Shown: positions 1 through 7,483, counted from the first letter of the stretch. The stretch is 64,000 bases of DNA from CAJMSU01 sp964650315 (GCA_964650315.1 CAZYQE010000004.1:1-64000); one strand, 5' to 3'. Numbers and translations: made by a program. Notes: generated from the sequence alone by a model not told the origin.

Positions 1-629
1 GAGTCAACCTCATCAATAATAGCAAAGTTTAATGGTCTTTGTACTCTATCTTCTTTTCTTACTACCATGTTATCTCTTAAGTAGTCAAAACCTATTTCAT
101 TATTAGTTGAATATAAGATATCACAGTTATATACTTCTTGTTTTTCTGTTGGTGATAAATCTCTTGTATTAACTCCTACTGTTAATCCTAAAAATCTATA
201 GATTTCTCCCATCCATTCAGCATCACGTCCAGCTAAGTATTCATTAACTGTAATTACATGTACTCCATCTCCAGTTAAAGCATTTAAATAACCAGGAAGC
301 ACACAAGTTAAAGTTTTACCTTCACCAGTTTTCATTTCTGCTATATTACCATAGTGAATAGCAAGTCCACCAAGTATTTGAACATAGAAATGTTTTTCTC
401 CAATAACTCTATATGCTGCTTCTCTAGCAGTAGCGAATGCTTCTACCAAAATATCTTCTAGAGTTTCTCCTTTTAATAATCTTTCTTTAAATTCATCGGT
501 CTTATCTTGTAGTTGTGTATCTGAAAGCTTAGAATACTCTTCATCTAAAGCAACTATTTCATCTGCTTGTTTTCTAAACTTTTTTAATTCTTTATACTCA
601 TGATCTAACAATTTTTTTAATATACCCAT
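1..629 (-). CDS. secA: Preprotein translocase ATPase SecA (N-terminal part, cut by window edge)
   Basis: SecA is the cytosolic ATPase that drives unfolded preproteins through SecYEG. I translated the minus strand from the ATG at 629: about 209 residues before the window ends, starting MGILKKLLDHEYKELKK. They contain the nucleotide-binding domain 1 signatures MKTGEGKTL (Walker A) and FDYLRDNM, and the Walker B segment AIIDEVDS right at the edge. The start is set by a strong GGTGAGGAG ribosome site about 8 bases upstream. The gene is open at the left edge, so only the N-terminal quarter of a protein of about 800-850 residues is visible. It follows hpf on the same strand, as in B. subtilis (hpf-secA). 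Identification is secure. Confidence 0.95.
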   Translation of the reverse strand, partial: MGILKKLLDHEYKELKKFRKQADEIVALDEEYSKLSDTQLQDKTDEFKERLLKGETLEDILVEAFATAREAAYRVIGEKHFYVQILGGLAIHYGNIAEMKTGEGKTLTCVLPGYLNALTGDGVHVITVNEYLAGRDAEWMGEIYRFLGLTVGVNTRDLSPTEKQEVYNCDILYSTNNEIGFDYLRDNMVVRKEDRVQRPLNFAIIDEVD

Positions 630-664
630 TGTGTCATCTCCTCACCTATATATTTTACCAAAAA

Positions 665-696
665 AAAAGAAAGATTTAAAGGTTATTCTTTCTTTT
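665..696 (-). terminator. Weak AT-rich terminator after hpf
   Basis: A 10-bp A/T-dominated stem (665-674 with 687-696) lies between hpf and secA, followed on the minus strand by a run of U (A residues up to 668). The stem is weak, so read-through into secA is likely. Confidence 0.5.
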
Positions 697-709
697 TATA
701 CTACTATTT

Positions 710-1237
710 TTATTCAGACTCAATTATTCCATAATGTTCGTCTTTTCTTTTGTATACTACAGCAGGTTTATTAGTTTCGCTATCTTTATACATATAAAAT
801 TGATGACCTAAAAGTTCCATTTGAATTATTGCTTCTTCTTCATTCATTGGTTTTACTTCTACTTTCTTTCTCTTAATAATCTTCTTTTCATCTTCATCAT
901 CTGATTCAAAAGAAGCAAAATTGAAATCTTGACTAATTTTAACATGTTTAGACATCATTTTTGTCTTATTCTTTCTTATTTGTCTTTCTAACTTATCAAT
1001 AGTTTTATCAACAGCTGCATAGAAATCTTCTTGTTGTTCTTCTGATCTTAAAATAAATGTCTTAAGTGGTATGGTAATTTCTACTCTCTGAGTATAATTT
1101 TTTACTTTTACTATGACATTAGCTCTTACGTTATCACTATTTTCTAGATACTTATCTAGTTTTTGTAATTTCTCTTTAACGTAGTCTTTCATAGCATCAG
1201 TAACTTTGATCTTATCCCCATGAATAATAATTTCCAT
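710..1237 (-). CDS. hpf: Ribosome hibernation promoting factor, long form
   Basis: Long-form HPF dimerises 70S ribosomes into inactive 100S particles in stationary phase or stress. The 175-residue protein has the N-terminal HPF/RaiA domain (about residues 1-100, beginning MEIIIHGDKIKVTDAMKDYV, with basic surface segments around KLERQIRKNKTK), an acidic-basic linker, and the C-terminal dimerisation domain (about 125-170, EEAIIQMELLGHQFYMY and ending near HYGIIE). An in-frame start 33 bases upstream exists, but the ATG at 1237 has an ideal AAAGGAGATG site and matches family N-termini. It has its own promoter inside the end of csp and precedes secA, a common Bacilli arrangement. Confidence 0.93.
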   Translation of the reverse strand: MEIIIHGDKIKVTDAMKDYVKEKLQKLDKYLENSDNVRANVIVKVKNYTQRVEITIPLKTFILRSEEQQEDFYAAVDKTIDKLERQIRKNKTKMMSKHVKISQDFNFASFESDDEDEKKIIKRKKVEVKPMNEEEAIIQMELLGHQFYMYKDSETNKPAVVYKRKDEHYGIIESE

Positions 1238-1260
1238 AATATCATCTCCTTTGTACATAT

Positions 1261-1290
1261 AGTATAGCACAAATCACTACTTAATGTCAG
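1261..1290 (-). promoter_or_regulatory. Sigma-A type promoter for hpf
   Basis: On the minus strand, CTGACA (1285-1290) and TATACT (1261-1266) are separated by 18 bases, about 25 bases ahead of the hpf start. The -35 element overlaps the last codons of csp. Confidence 0.6.
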
Positions 1291-1498
1291 CAGTTTCTTT
1301 TACTAATTTAACATTTATTCCTTGATATCCTTTACCTGTTTCAACCAATTTGAATTCCACTAGCTGTCCCTCGGATAGTGTTTTATAGCCGTCTGCATCA
1401 ATTGCTGAATAATGAACAAATACATCTTCATCTGTCTTATACTCTATAAAGCCATATCCTTTCTCATTGTTGAACCATTTAACTCGTCCACATATCAT
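1277..1498 (-). CDS. Cold shock family RNA chaperone
   Basis: A 73-residue single cold-shock domain that binds single-stranded RNA or DNA and melts structure. The RNP1-type motif KGYGFIEY follows the starting GRVKWFNNE, and RNP2 is DVFVHYSAI. The TLSEGQLVEF and GYQGINV strands complete the OB fold. The ATG at 1498 is preferred over an earlier in-frame start because it begins the conserved domain and has purine-rich GAAGGAGAGG and AGGAG upstream. It is slightly longer than typical CspA/B (65-70 residues) because of a short tail. It is divergent from agrB across a 220-base gap. Which Csp paralogue it is cannot be told. Confidence 0.92.
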   Translation of the reverse strand: MICGRVKWFNNEKGYGFIEYKTDEDVFVHYSAIDADGYKTLSEGQLVEFKLVETGKGYQGINVKLVKETADIK

Positions 1499-1536
1499 AC
1501 TCCTAACACCTCTCCTTCTACCTATCTGGCAAATCA

Positions 1537-1545
1537 ATTCTAGCA
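1537..1545 (-). promoter_or_regulatory. Candidate extended -10 for csp
   Basis: The minus strand reads TGCTAGAAT about 40 bases before the csp ATG, an extended -10 shape (TGnTAnAAT) without a good -35. The call is tentative. Confidence 0.35.
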
Positions 1546-1618
1546 AATTACACTATCTAAAAATACAAATTCCTTAATATGTAATCTTTTGGCATTTTTT
1601 GGTAATTTGTTTTTTACT

Positions 1619-1637
1619 TTCGACAAAATTCGACAAA
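1619..1637 (-). promoter_or_regulatory. Tandem Spo0A-type boxes between csp and agrB
   Basis: Two exact copies of TTTGTCGAA (minus-strand reading) start 10 bases apart, at 1619-1627 and 1629-1637. This agrees with the published 0A-box consensus TTTGTCRAA, and a 10-base phase is how Spo0A dimers sit on promoters such as spoIIG. They lie about 55-75 bases upstream of the presumed agrB transcription start and about 120 bases upstream of csp. The match is seen directly; Spo0A binding is inferred. Confidence 0.6.
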
Positions 1638-1657
1638 CCTTCTTTAAATCATTCTTT

Positions 1658-1686
1658 TTAAAGAAATATTGAGTTCTTATTATACT
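1658..1686 (+). promoter_or_regulatory. Candidate agrBD promoter
   Basis: TATACT at 1681-1686 has only TTAAAG 17 bases upstream. A good -10 with a poor -35 fits an activator-dependent promoter. The activator could be the AgrA of this locus or Spo0A, whose candidate boxes lie just upstream. Confidence 0.4.
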
Positions 1687-1721
1687 AGGGTGCTATAGTT
1701 TAAATGAAATACGGAGGATCT

Positions 1722-2321
1722 ATGAAAAAACTATTTTTAGACAAAAGTGTATCTTTTATTACAAAATATAATAAGTACTCTAAAAAAGATATAGATAAGC
1801 TTAGATATGGTTTAGAGGGTTTATATCTAACTATAACTAAAACAATTATTATACTTCTATTATCTCTATTATTAGGAATATTTAAAGAAGTAATTATTGT
1901 AATTATATTATTTAATATTATTCGTTATACAGGTTTTGGTTTTCATGCAGAAAAGAGTTATCAATGTTTAATAACTTCAACAATATTTTTTATATGTATA
2001 CCTTTATTTTTTTTAAAAACATCTCTAGATTTTAATATTCAAATAATTATCTCTATTTTTTGTATTTATAGTTATTTATTATTTGCACCTGCGGATACTG
2101 TTAAAAGACCTCTTCCAAATAAAAAGAAAAGAATAATTAGAAAGATTCTAACTACTCTTATCGGAATAATCTACTTGTTATTAATTATTTTATTGCGTAA
2201 TAATTATTTATCTGCTTTATTATTATCTAGTTTAGTTATTGAAGCAATCATTATTAGCCCTATTACTTATAAAATATTCAAACAACCATATAACAATTAC
2301 AAAAATTTAAAAATGGCATAA
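1722..2321 (+). CDS. agrB: AgrB-type membrane peptidase processing the autoinducer precursor
   Basis: AgrB is a polytopic membrane cysteine endopeptidase that cleaves the tail of AgrD and forms the thiolactone ring of the autoinducing peptide. The 199-residue protein has the family signature GFGFHAEKSYQC, placing the catalytic His at 75 and Cys at 82 (77 and 84 in S. aureus AgrB). It also has the conserved APADTVKRPLPNKKKR loop and several hydrophobic membrane segments. An in-frame ATG lies 18 bases upstream, but the GGAGG at 1713-1717 favours 1722. agrD follows after 43 bases on the same strand. It is one of the few plus-strand genes left of the origin. Confidence 0.95.
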   Translation: MKKLFLDKSVSFITKYNKYSKKDIDKLRYGLEGLYLTITKTIIILLLSLLLGIFKEVIIVIILFNIIRYTGFGFHAEKSYQCLITSTIFFICIPLFFLKTSLDFNIQIIISIFCIYSYLLFAPADTVKRPLPNKKKRIIRKILTTLIGIIYLLLIILLRNNYLSALLLSSLVIEAIIISPITYKIFKQPYNNYKNLKMA

Positions 2322-2364
2322 ATACAACATGTATTTAGCAATATAGAAAAAAGGAGGGACATAA

Positions 2365-2484
2365 ATGAAAAAATTAGCTGGAATAATTGCTGCTGTTGCT
2401 ATGTTAGCTACTGCTTCTGCAAGTTTAGGTTGTGTTTGGATTATGGCAGACGAACCTAGAGCAAACAATTTATTTAATGACTAA
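2365..2484 (+). CDS. agrD: AgrD autoinducing peptide precursor
   Basis: A 39-codon gene with a strong AAGGAGGG site 6 bases before its ATG. The peptide has a hydrophobic, helix-prone N-terminus (MKKLAGIIAAVAMLATAS), then SLGCVWIM, then an acidic tail ADEPRANNLFND. This is the three-part plan of AgrD: membrane helix, Cys-led core, acidic tail removed by AgrB. By analogy with S. aureus AIP-I, whose ring is Cys-Asp-Phe-Ile-Met, the predicted thiolactone ring is Cys23-Val-Trp-Ile-Met27 and AgrB would cut between Met27 and Ala28. The exact N-terminus of the mature peptide cannot be read from sequence. Position directly after agrB supports the call. Confidence 0.92.
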   Translation: MKKLAGIIAAVAMLATASASLGCVWIMADEPRANNLFND

Positions 2485-2513
2485 AAAACTAGAGCATTCA
2501 GTTCTCTAGTTTT
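2485..2513. terminator. Bidirectional terminator between agrD and agrC
   Basis: A perfect 10-bp stem (2485-2494 with 2504-2513, core AACTAGAG) with a 9-base loop. A and T runs on its outer flanks let it end agrBD on the plus strand and agrAC on the minus strand. The agrC stop codon sits in the loop. Confidence 0.85.
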
Positions 2514-3796
2514 AATATACTTATTTTTTGAATATAATACTTATCAATTACTTCTTGCTTTTCTTCCAACCAATTGTTCTTATTAATTATTTTCTTTGCA
2601 AAATATAGTCCATTCCCTCTACCTTTTCCCTTAGATGAAATTCCCTTTTCGTTTCTTTTACTAAAATTGTTGTTTTTTCTAAATGTATTTGAAAAAACTA
2701 TATTTATTTTGTCTTTTAGCTCATATATTTCTATTAATACATTTTTCTTTTTTGTTTCTTTTGCTGCCTCTATAGCATTATCAAAATAGATACCTATAAG
2801 CTTACATAAATCTCTTATTTGTTTTTCAGATAACTTATTTAATATAGATCTCTTCTTAATACTCACATCTATTGTAAGGTCTATTTTGTTTTTTTGTGCA
2901 ATTACTAATTTATAATACATCAATCCCTTAAGGCCACCTTTAGGTAAAGCTTTTAATTGATTAACTATTTCTCCTTCTATATTAATATTATCTTCTAATA
3001 TTTCATCAATCTTTTTCTTTGTTTTGTTTTCTTTAGTTATATCTCTGAGAACAGCTAATTGGTTCTTATATTCATGTCTATTTAATTGTTCTTTTTCTAT
3101 CCATTCTTCAAAATTTTGTACATATTTAAATAAATTATCATATTCATCCATTAATTTGTTATAGTTGTTTTTACTTTTTATAAATATATACGTTACAATT
3201 ACAAACACTATCATTACTATTGAGTTTGTAAAATATGTTAAATCATATGTTTTTGAATTAATTATATTATAAGCTAAATAACTAAATCCTATTACTAAAA
3301 ACAAAAAGAATATGGTGTTTGTTATCACTTTTTTCCCTATTATGCTATTATAAAATTTTTGTACTTGGTTTTTGATTATTTTAACATTAATCAACGATAC
3401 TGATAAAATACTGATTAAAATGTTAGCAAGTAAAAGTATGTTGCTATTTGTTCTTATTTGTTCTGCTGTCACAAAAATTCTAAACAATAACGAAATTGCT
3501 AAATCTGAGAAGAACATAATTATCATTAGTATTCCACAGCATATTATTGATTCTTCTATTGTTATTTTAAAGATTTTCTTATAAATTATTATGTTTAATA
3601 AAAACACCATAATAGTATACGTAGCAGTAAACTGTATTCTATATAAACACATTTGTATAATTACTAAAATACTTAATATAATTATTGTTTCAAGATTTAA
3701 TAATTTGACATTACTATTAGTTGTTTTTTTGATTACATAAAAGCCTACTATTGCCATTAAAATGAAGCAAATAAATTTAGTTAATACCTCTAACAC
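2498..3796 (-). CDS. agrC: AgrC-type sensor histidine kinase
   Basis: Membrane receptor kinase predicted to sense the peptide made by the facing agrBD pair and to phosphorylate the response regulator encoded just upstream. Of 432 residues, about 1-207 form six or so membrane helices. The phospho-acceptor His is 241 in NRHEYKNQLAVLRD, the Agr/Cit-type H-box. The GHKL ATPase has its N-box at FDNAIEAA (Asn340) and a G-box at GKGRGNGLY (390-398). The start is a GTG with AAGGAG 10 bases upstream, lying 20 bases inside the end of agrA, so translation is probably coupled. Kinases of this class need their partner for firm naming; here both partners are adjacent. Confidence 0.9.
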   Translation of the reverse strand: MLEVLTKFICFILMAIVGFYVIKKTTNSNVKLLNLETIIILSILVIIQMCLYRIQFTATYTIMVFLLNIIIYKKIFKITIEESIICCGILMIIMFFSDLAISLLFRIFVTAEQIRTNSNILLLANILISILSVSLINVKIIKNQVQKFYNSIIGKKVITNTIFFLFLVIGFSYLAYNIINSKTYDLTYFTNSIVMIVFVIVTYIFIKSKNNYNKLMDEYDNLFKYVQNFEEWIEKEQLNRHEYKNQLAVLRDITKENKTKKKIDEILEDNINIEGEIVNQLKALPKGGLKGLMYYKLVIAQKNKIDLTIDVSIKKRSILNKLSEKQIRDLCKLIGIYFDNAIEAAKETKKKNVLIEIYELKDKINIVFSNTFRKNNNFSKRNEKGISSKGKGRGNGLYFAKKIINKNNWLEEKQEVIDKYYIQKISILKLEN

Positions 3797-4508
3797 GCTC
3801 CATCAACTCCTTCTTTTTATTTCTTGCGATTAGTGTGTTTTTTGTTTTATTTTTAAAATATATAATATTTTCTTTTAGGTTATATCTTTCTATTTGATTA
3901 AGATTTACTATTAAACTTCTATGACATTTAAAGAATCTATTATCTAGTTTCTTTAATACTTCATTTAGGCTTCCTTGTATATAGAATTTACCATGATCTG
4001 TTTGTATCAAACATCTTTTACTATCTTGTTCTTTTTCTATAAATATAATGTTTCTATATTCTATATTGTAGGCAGTATTTTTATATATGTATTTTAGACT
4101 TTGATATTTCTTATCATAATTTTTCATACATATATTAAATGCATCTTTTAGTTTTTGTTCTGAATTGTCTAGTTTATTTATAAAGTCTACTAACATTAAT
4201 CTTTTACCTAGAGCTTCATATTTATATTCTGGATATGAGGTAATAATTATAATCATAGATGCCCAATCATCATATTCTTCCCTTATTAATCTAGCAGCAT
4301 CCAATCCCGAACCATTTTTAGTTACTATATCTAGTAAATATATTTTAAAACCTATTTCTTTTTTAGCTATTGTTTCCCAAGTTTTATCATAATCTTTAAA
4401 TATATAGCACTTATAATCTATATCATAATTCATCATGAATTTATCTATTTCTTTCTTATATTTGTTAGCTAATTCTTTTATGTCTTCACATACTATAAAA
4501 TTTATCAT
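3777..4508 (-). CDS. agrA: AgrA-type LytTR response regulator
   Basis: Transcription factor with an N-terminal receiver (about 1-125) and a C-terminal LytTR DNA-binding domain (about 140-243). The receiver shows the acidic pocket CEDI near residues 7-10, phospho-acceptor Asp60 in YLLDIV, and the IIIITS strand carrying the conserved Thr/Ser. The LytTR part has IIFIEKEQDSKRCLI and the FFKCHRSLIVNLNQI signature. An earlier in-frame start is rejected; the ATG at 4508 is preceded by AGGTGAG and begins the receiver exactly. It overlaps agrC by 20 bases. Its likely target is the agrBD promoter, although I see no clear LytTR-type 9-bp repeats there. Confidence 0.9.
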   Translation of the reverse strand: MINFIVCEDIKELANKYKKEIDKFMMNYDIDYKCYIFKDYDKTWETIAKKEIGFKIYLLDIVTKNGSGLDAARLIREEYDDWASMIIIITSYPEYKYEALGKRLMLVDFINKLDNSEQKLKDAFNICMKNYDKKYQSLKYIYKNTAYNIEYRNIIFIEKEQDSKRCLIQTDHGKFYIQGSLNEVLKKLDNRFFKCHRSLIVNLNQIERYNLKENIIYFKNKTKNTLIARNKKKELMERVRGIN

Positions 4509-4560
4509 AATCTCACCTACACCGATTATAATTTTACCATATTTTTCCAATTTATGATAT

Positions 4561-4591
4561 AAAAAAAATACTATTTTTTAGTATTTTTTTT
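4561..4591 (-). terminator. Terminator after tagO
   Basis: A 12-bp stem (4561-4572 with 4580-4591, core ATACT/AGTAT) in A and T runs. It ends tagO and overlaps its stop codon. The symmetrical A/T flanks would also work on the other strand. Confidence 0.8.
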
Positions 4592-5674
4592 GCGTCTTAT
4601 TGGTAATATTTTTCTTCTTATTTTTTTAGTATGTTCTGGTGTTTTATCTGATATTATTGTAGTGTGTAGAACGAACCATAATACTATTATAAATATTATT
4701 ATATAGATTACTGTTCCGATTGTTTGATCCTGTAATGTATAGAAAATAGACGCTAACGCGAACAGTATGTTTATTGCATATATTATTAGGACTGTTGTTC
4801 TTTGAGAGAAGTTCATTCCTAATAACTGATGATGTAAGTGTTTTCTATCTGCTTTAAATGGATCTTGTCCTTTGAGTAATCTTCTTATAATAGCAAATAA
4901 TGTATCTAATATTGGTATTCCTAAAATCATTACTGGTACAAAGAATGAAGTTAAAGCTGCACCTTTAAATTCTAGTAATGTAATTACTGATATTATAAAT
5001 CCTAAGAATGTAGCACAGTCTCCAGCAAATATTTTAGCTGGATAGAAGTTATGTAATAAGAATCCTAGAGTTGAACCTAACATTATAAATGTTAGTATCA
5101 TAACTAGACTTCCAGATCTTCCTTGGCAAAAACCTATAATTCCTATTGTTAAGAAGAATATTGAACATACTCCTCCAGATAATCCATCTAATCCATCTAT
5201 TAAGTTTATTATATTAGTACAAGCTACTATAAACATTAATGTAATTAATGGGGATATGCTTCCAAAATCTATTGAGAATCCAAATAGTGTTATATTATTT
5301 AGAAGTATTCCTCCATAAAATACTATTACTGCAGCTGCTGCTAGATGTCCTAGCATTTTCTGATATGCTTTTATTGGTTTAATATCATCTATTATTCCAG
5401 TAAGTATTATTATAAAACTACCTATTAATATAGAGTTCATTCTTACACTTTGTTCCCCAAAGAACATAAATCCTACTAAGAAAGCTAAGAATATTCCTAC
5501 TCCTCCTAGTAATGGAGTTGTTTTAGTATGTATATGTCTACTGTTTTCTTTTTTTCTTGGTACATCTAATGCACCTACATGAATAGCAACTCTTTTCATT
5601 AATGGCATAATTAGTGCTGAAACTAAGAATGTTACTAATACTATTTTACTAGCATCTAATATTTGTTCTTTCAT
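4571..5674 (-). CDS. tagO: Undecaprenyl-phosphate N-acetylglucosaminyl-1-phosphate transferase family (TagO/WecA)
   Basis: Polytopic membrane enzyme that transfers a GlcNAc-1-phosphate-type sugar onto undecaprenyl phosphate, the first step of wall teichoic acid or related polymers. The 367-residue protein has about eleven hydrophobic segments and the family motifs: TGIIDDI, NLIDGLDGL (the Mg/catalytic Asp pair), FAGDCATFLGF and the cytosolic KHLHHQLL histidine motif, which separates TagO/WecA from MraY. AGGAAG before the ATG at 5674 decides the start over a GTG nine bases earlier. In B. subtilis, tagO is also in the secA neighbourhood. No other teichoic acid gene is in view, so the downstream polymer is unknown. 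Confidence 0.88.
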   Translation of the reverse strand: MKEQILDASKIVLVTFLVSALIMPLMKRVAIHVGALDVPRKKENSRHIHTKTTPLLGGVGIFLAFLVGFMFFGEQSVRMNSILIGSFIIILTGIIDDIKPIKAYQKMLGHLAAAAVIVFYGGILLNNITLFGFSIDFGSISPLITLMFIVACTNIINLIDGLDGLSGGVCSIFFLTIGIIGFCQGRSGSLVMILTFIMLGSTLGFLLHNFYPAKIFAGDCATFLGFIISVITLLEFKGAALTSFFVPVMILGIPILDTLFAIIRRLLKGQDPFKADRKHLHHQLLGMNFSQRTTVLIIYAINILFALASIFYTLQDQTIGTVIYIIIFIIVLWFVLHTTIISDKTPEHTKKIRRKILPIRRKKNTKK

Positions 5675-5694
5675 TATTTTCACTTCCTAATAAA

Positions 5695-5723
5695 ATTATA
5701 TCAAAATGTATAAAAAAAACCAA
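5695..5723 (-). promoter_or_regulatory. Sigma-A type promoter for tagO
   Basis: TTGGTT (5718-5723) and TATAAT (5695-5700) on the minus strand have exactly 17 bases between them, ending 20 bases before the tagO ATG. The -35 is part of the 3' arm and U-tract of the mbl terminator. Confidence 0.65.
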
Positions 5724-5734
5724 TTAATATTGGT
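5712..5734 (-). terminator. Terminator after mbl
   Basis: A 6-bp stem ACCAAT/ATTGGT (5719-5724 with 5729-5734) is followed on the minus strand by eight U (5712-5719). It overlaps the tagO promoter. Confidence 0.65.
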
Positions 5735-6722
5735 CCTTTTCTAATAATTTAATATCATCAAGTAATACTCCTGTACCTTCTACTACACATGTTAATGGGG
5801 AATCAGCTATTAATACAGGTACTTTTAATTCTTGCTCAAAAAGTTCTGTAAGTCCTTTTAACATAGCTCCTCCACCAGTTAATACAATACCTTTATCCAC
5901 AATATCTCCTGATAATTCTGGAGGTGTTTGTTCTAAAACGTTTGTAGTCGCTTTTATTATTTTAAAAATACTTTCATGAAGTGCTTCTTCTGTTTCTTGT
6001 CTTGTTATTTCTATAGTATGAGGAAGTCCTGTTATTAAGTTTCTTCCTTTAATCTCCATTTTTTCTTTTTTATCTGGTTTATATATATTAGCAAAATTTA
6101 TTTTAATATCTTCAGCTGTTCTTTCTCCTATTAATAGTTTATATTTTTCTTTTATATATTTAATTATGTCTTGATCAAATACATTTCCTGCTATTCTTAT
6201 AGATGTAGAAGTTACTATATCATTTAGAGAAAGTATTGCTATATCTGTTGTTCCTCCACCAATATCTATTACCATATTAGCAGTAGGTTTAGATATATCC
6301 ATACCTGCTCCTATAGCTGCTACTTTAGGTTCTTCTTCTATATATACTTTTCTTCCACCTGTTCTTTCTGCTGCTTCTTTAATAGCATTTTTTTCAACAG
6401 GCGTAATATTAGTAGGACAACATATTAATATTCTAGGTCTAGAAAATAAATTCTTTGCTTTAATTTTTTTAATAAAACTGTTTAGCATTATCTCAGTAAT
6501 CTCAAAATCAGCAATTACTCCATCTTTCATAGGCTTAATTGCTTTTACTTTACCTGGTGTTCTCCCTAACATTTCATTAGCTTCACTACCTACTGCTATA
6601 ACATTTTTAGTATCAGTATCAATAGCTACTATACTAGGTTCATTTAATACTATTCCTTGTCCTTTTATATAGATTAAAACATTTGCTGTACCTAAATCAA
6701 TTCCTATATCTTTTGCTAACAT
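5724..6722 (-). CDS. mbl: Rod-shape actin homologue MreB/Mbl
   Basis: Bacterial actin that forms short membrane-bound filaments steering sidewall synthesis. The 332-residue protein has the phosphate-1 motif DIGIDLGTANVLIYIKGQGI, the phosphate-2 motif VIDIGGGTTDIAIL, and VLTGGGAMLKGL near the C-terminus. The segment LNEPSIVAI, the NVLI after the first loop, the C-terminal wording, and position next to spoIIQ all resemble Mbl more than MreB. No mreC or mreD is beside it, which also fits Mbl. Start 6722 has AGGAAGTG upstream; an earlier in-frame start lacks support. Assignment to the family is certain, to Mbl likely. Confidence 0.92.
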   Translation of the reverse strand: MLAKDIGIDLGTANVLIYIKGQGIVLNEPSIVAIDTDTKNVIAVGSEANEMLGRTPGKVKAIKPMKDGVIADFEITEIMLNSFIKKIKAKNLFSRPRILICCPTNITPVEKNAIKEAAERTGGRKVYIEEEPKVAAIGAGMDISKPTANMVIDIGGGTTDIAILSLNDIVTSTSIRIAGNVFDQDIIKYIKEKYKLLIGERTAEDIKINFANIYKPDKKEKMEIKGRNLITGLPHTIEITRQETEEALHESIFKIIKATTNVLEQTPPELSGDIVDKGIVLTGGGAMLKGLTELFEQELKVPVLIADSPLTCVVEGTGVLLDDIKLLEKDQY

Positions 6723-6807
6723 ATTTTGTTCACTTCCTTTTGTCACTATTATTTTATCACACTTTTTTATATTTATAATACAATATATTAAATTTTATTT
6801 TATTTAT

Positions 6808-6832
6808 GAAAAAAAGAGTAATTTACTCTTTT
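6808..6832 (-). terminator. Terminator after spoIIQ
   Basis: Stem AAAAGAGT/ACTCTTTT (6812-6819 with 6825-6832) with a 5-base loop, then a U-run on the minus strand. Confidence 0.7.
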
Positions 6833-7455
6833 GAATCATCTGTTTTTAGTTCTTTATTTAGATATAAACTTGGATTTACTACTTGTCCATTTACATAGAA
6901 TTCAAAATGTAAGTGATTACCCATATCTTTATCTAATTCATTTGTTCCGCTTTTTCCTATTACTTGTCCTTGTGTTACTGTATCTCCTTTTTTTACTGTT
7001 GTCTCTGATAAACTTTGATATATAGAAATATAATCATTATCATGTTTAATTTCTACTATTTTACCTAATGTTTCATCTTCTTTAACATCTGTTACTGTAC
7101 CATCTAATACAGATACAACATCAAATGTATTTTTACTAGTGAAATCTATACCAGAGTTTTGCATATAAGTATCGTTATGATAAATAATAGATTTTTCTTG
7201 ATCTTTAGCATTTCCTTTATAATCATAAAAGTTTTTGCCTATAGTTACATTTGGATCTGTATACGGATTTATTACTTTTCTACTAGTATTAATAACAGCA
7301 ATATCTGGTTCTAATATTATACTAGATACATATGTAGAATAATCTTCATCACTACTACTTAAAGAAGAAGTAATGGCAGTTAGAAAGAATACTCCTGCAA
7401 TCATAATCATTATTAAACTAGGTAACACATAAGACTTTAATTTCTTTTTTTTCAT
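6823..7455 (-). CDS. spoIIQ: SpoIIQ-like forespore LytM (M23) protein
   Basis: SpoIIQ is a forespore membrane protein whose LytM domain docks with SpoIIIAH across the intermembrane space during engulfment. Here 210 residues comprise one N-terminal membrane helix (about 10-32), a spacer, and an M23/LytM domain (about 95-195: SGIDFTSKNTFDVVSVLDGTV, then GNHLHFEFYVNGQVVNPSLYL). The first zinc ligand His of the HxGxD motif is replaced (QNSGID), while HLH remains. B. subtilis SpoIIQ is likewise degenerate. The neighbourhood (DUF1146 gene on one side, mbl on the other) matches the B. subtilis ywzB-murAA-spoIID-spoIIQ-spoIIID-mbl order. ATG 7455 is preceded by GAGGTGA. No spoIID or spoIIID is present here. 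Confidence 0.82.
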   Translation of the reverse strand: MKKKKLKSYVLPSLIMIMIAGVFFLTAITSSLSSSDEDYSTYVSSIILEPDIAVINTSRKVINPYTDPNVTIGKNFYDYKGNAKDQEKSIIYHNDTYMQNSGIDFTSKNTFDVVSVLDGTVTDVKEDETLGKIVEIKHDNDYISIYQSLSETTVKKGDTVTQGQVIGKSGTNELDKDMGNHLHFEFYVNGQVVNPSLYLNKELKTDDSKE

Positions 7456-7483
7456 TTTCTTCACCTCATTATAAGTTTTAACC

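Noticed and set aside
1600..1700. AgrA (LytTR) direct repeats upstream of agrB
   Set aside because: I looked for 9-bp repeats about 21 bases apart resembling ACAGTTNAG and found none convincing. The only repeat is the 10-base-phased 0A-type pair.
2574..2789. Plus-strand frame opposite agrC with hydrophobic translation
   Set aside because: It is a shadow of the Lys/Asn-rich kinase domain and has no ribosome site; agrC is intact.
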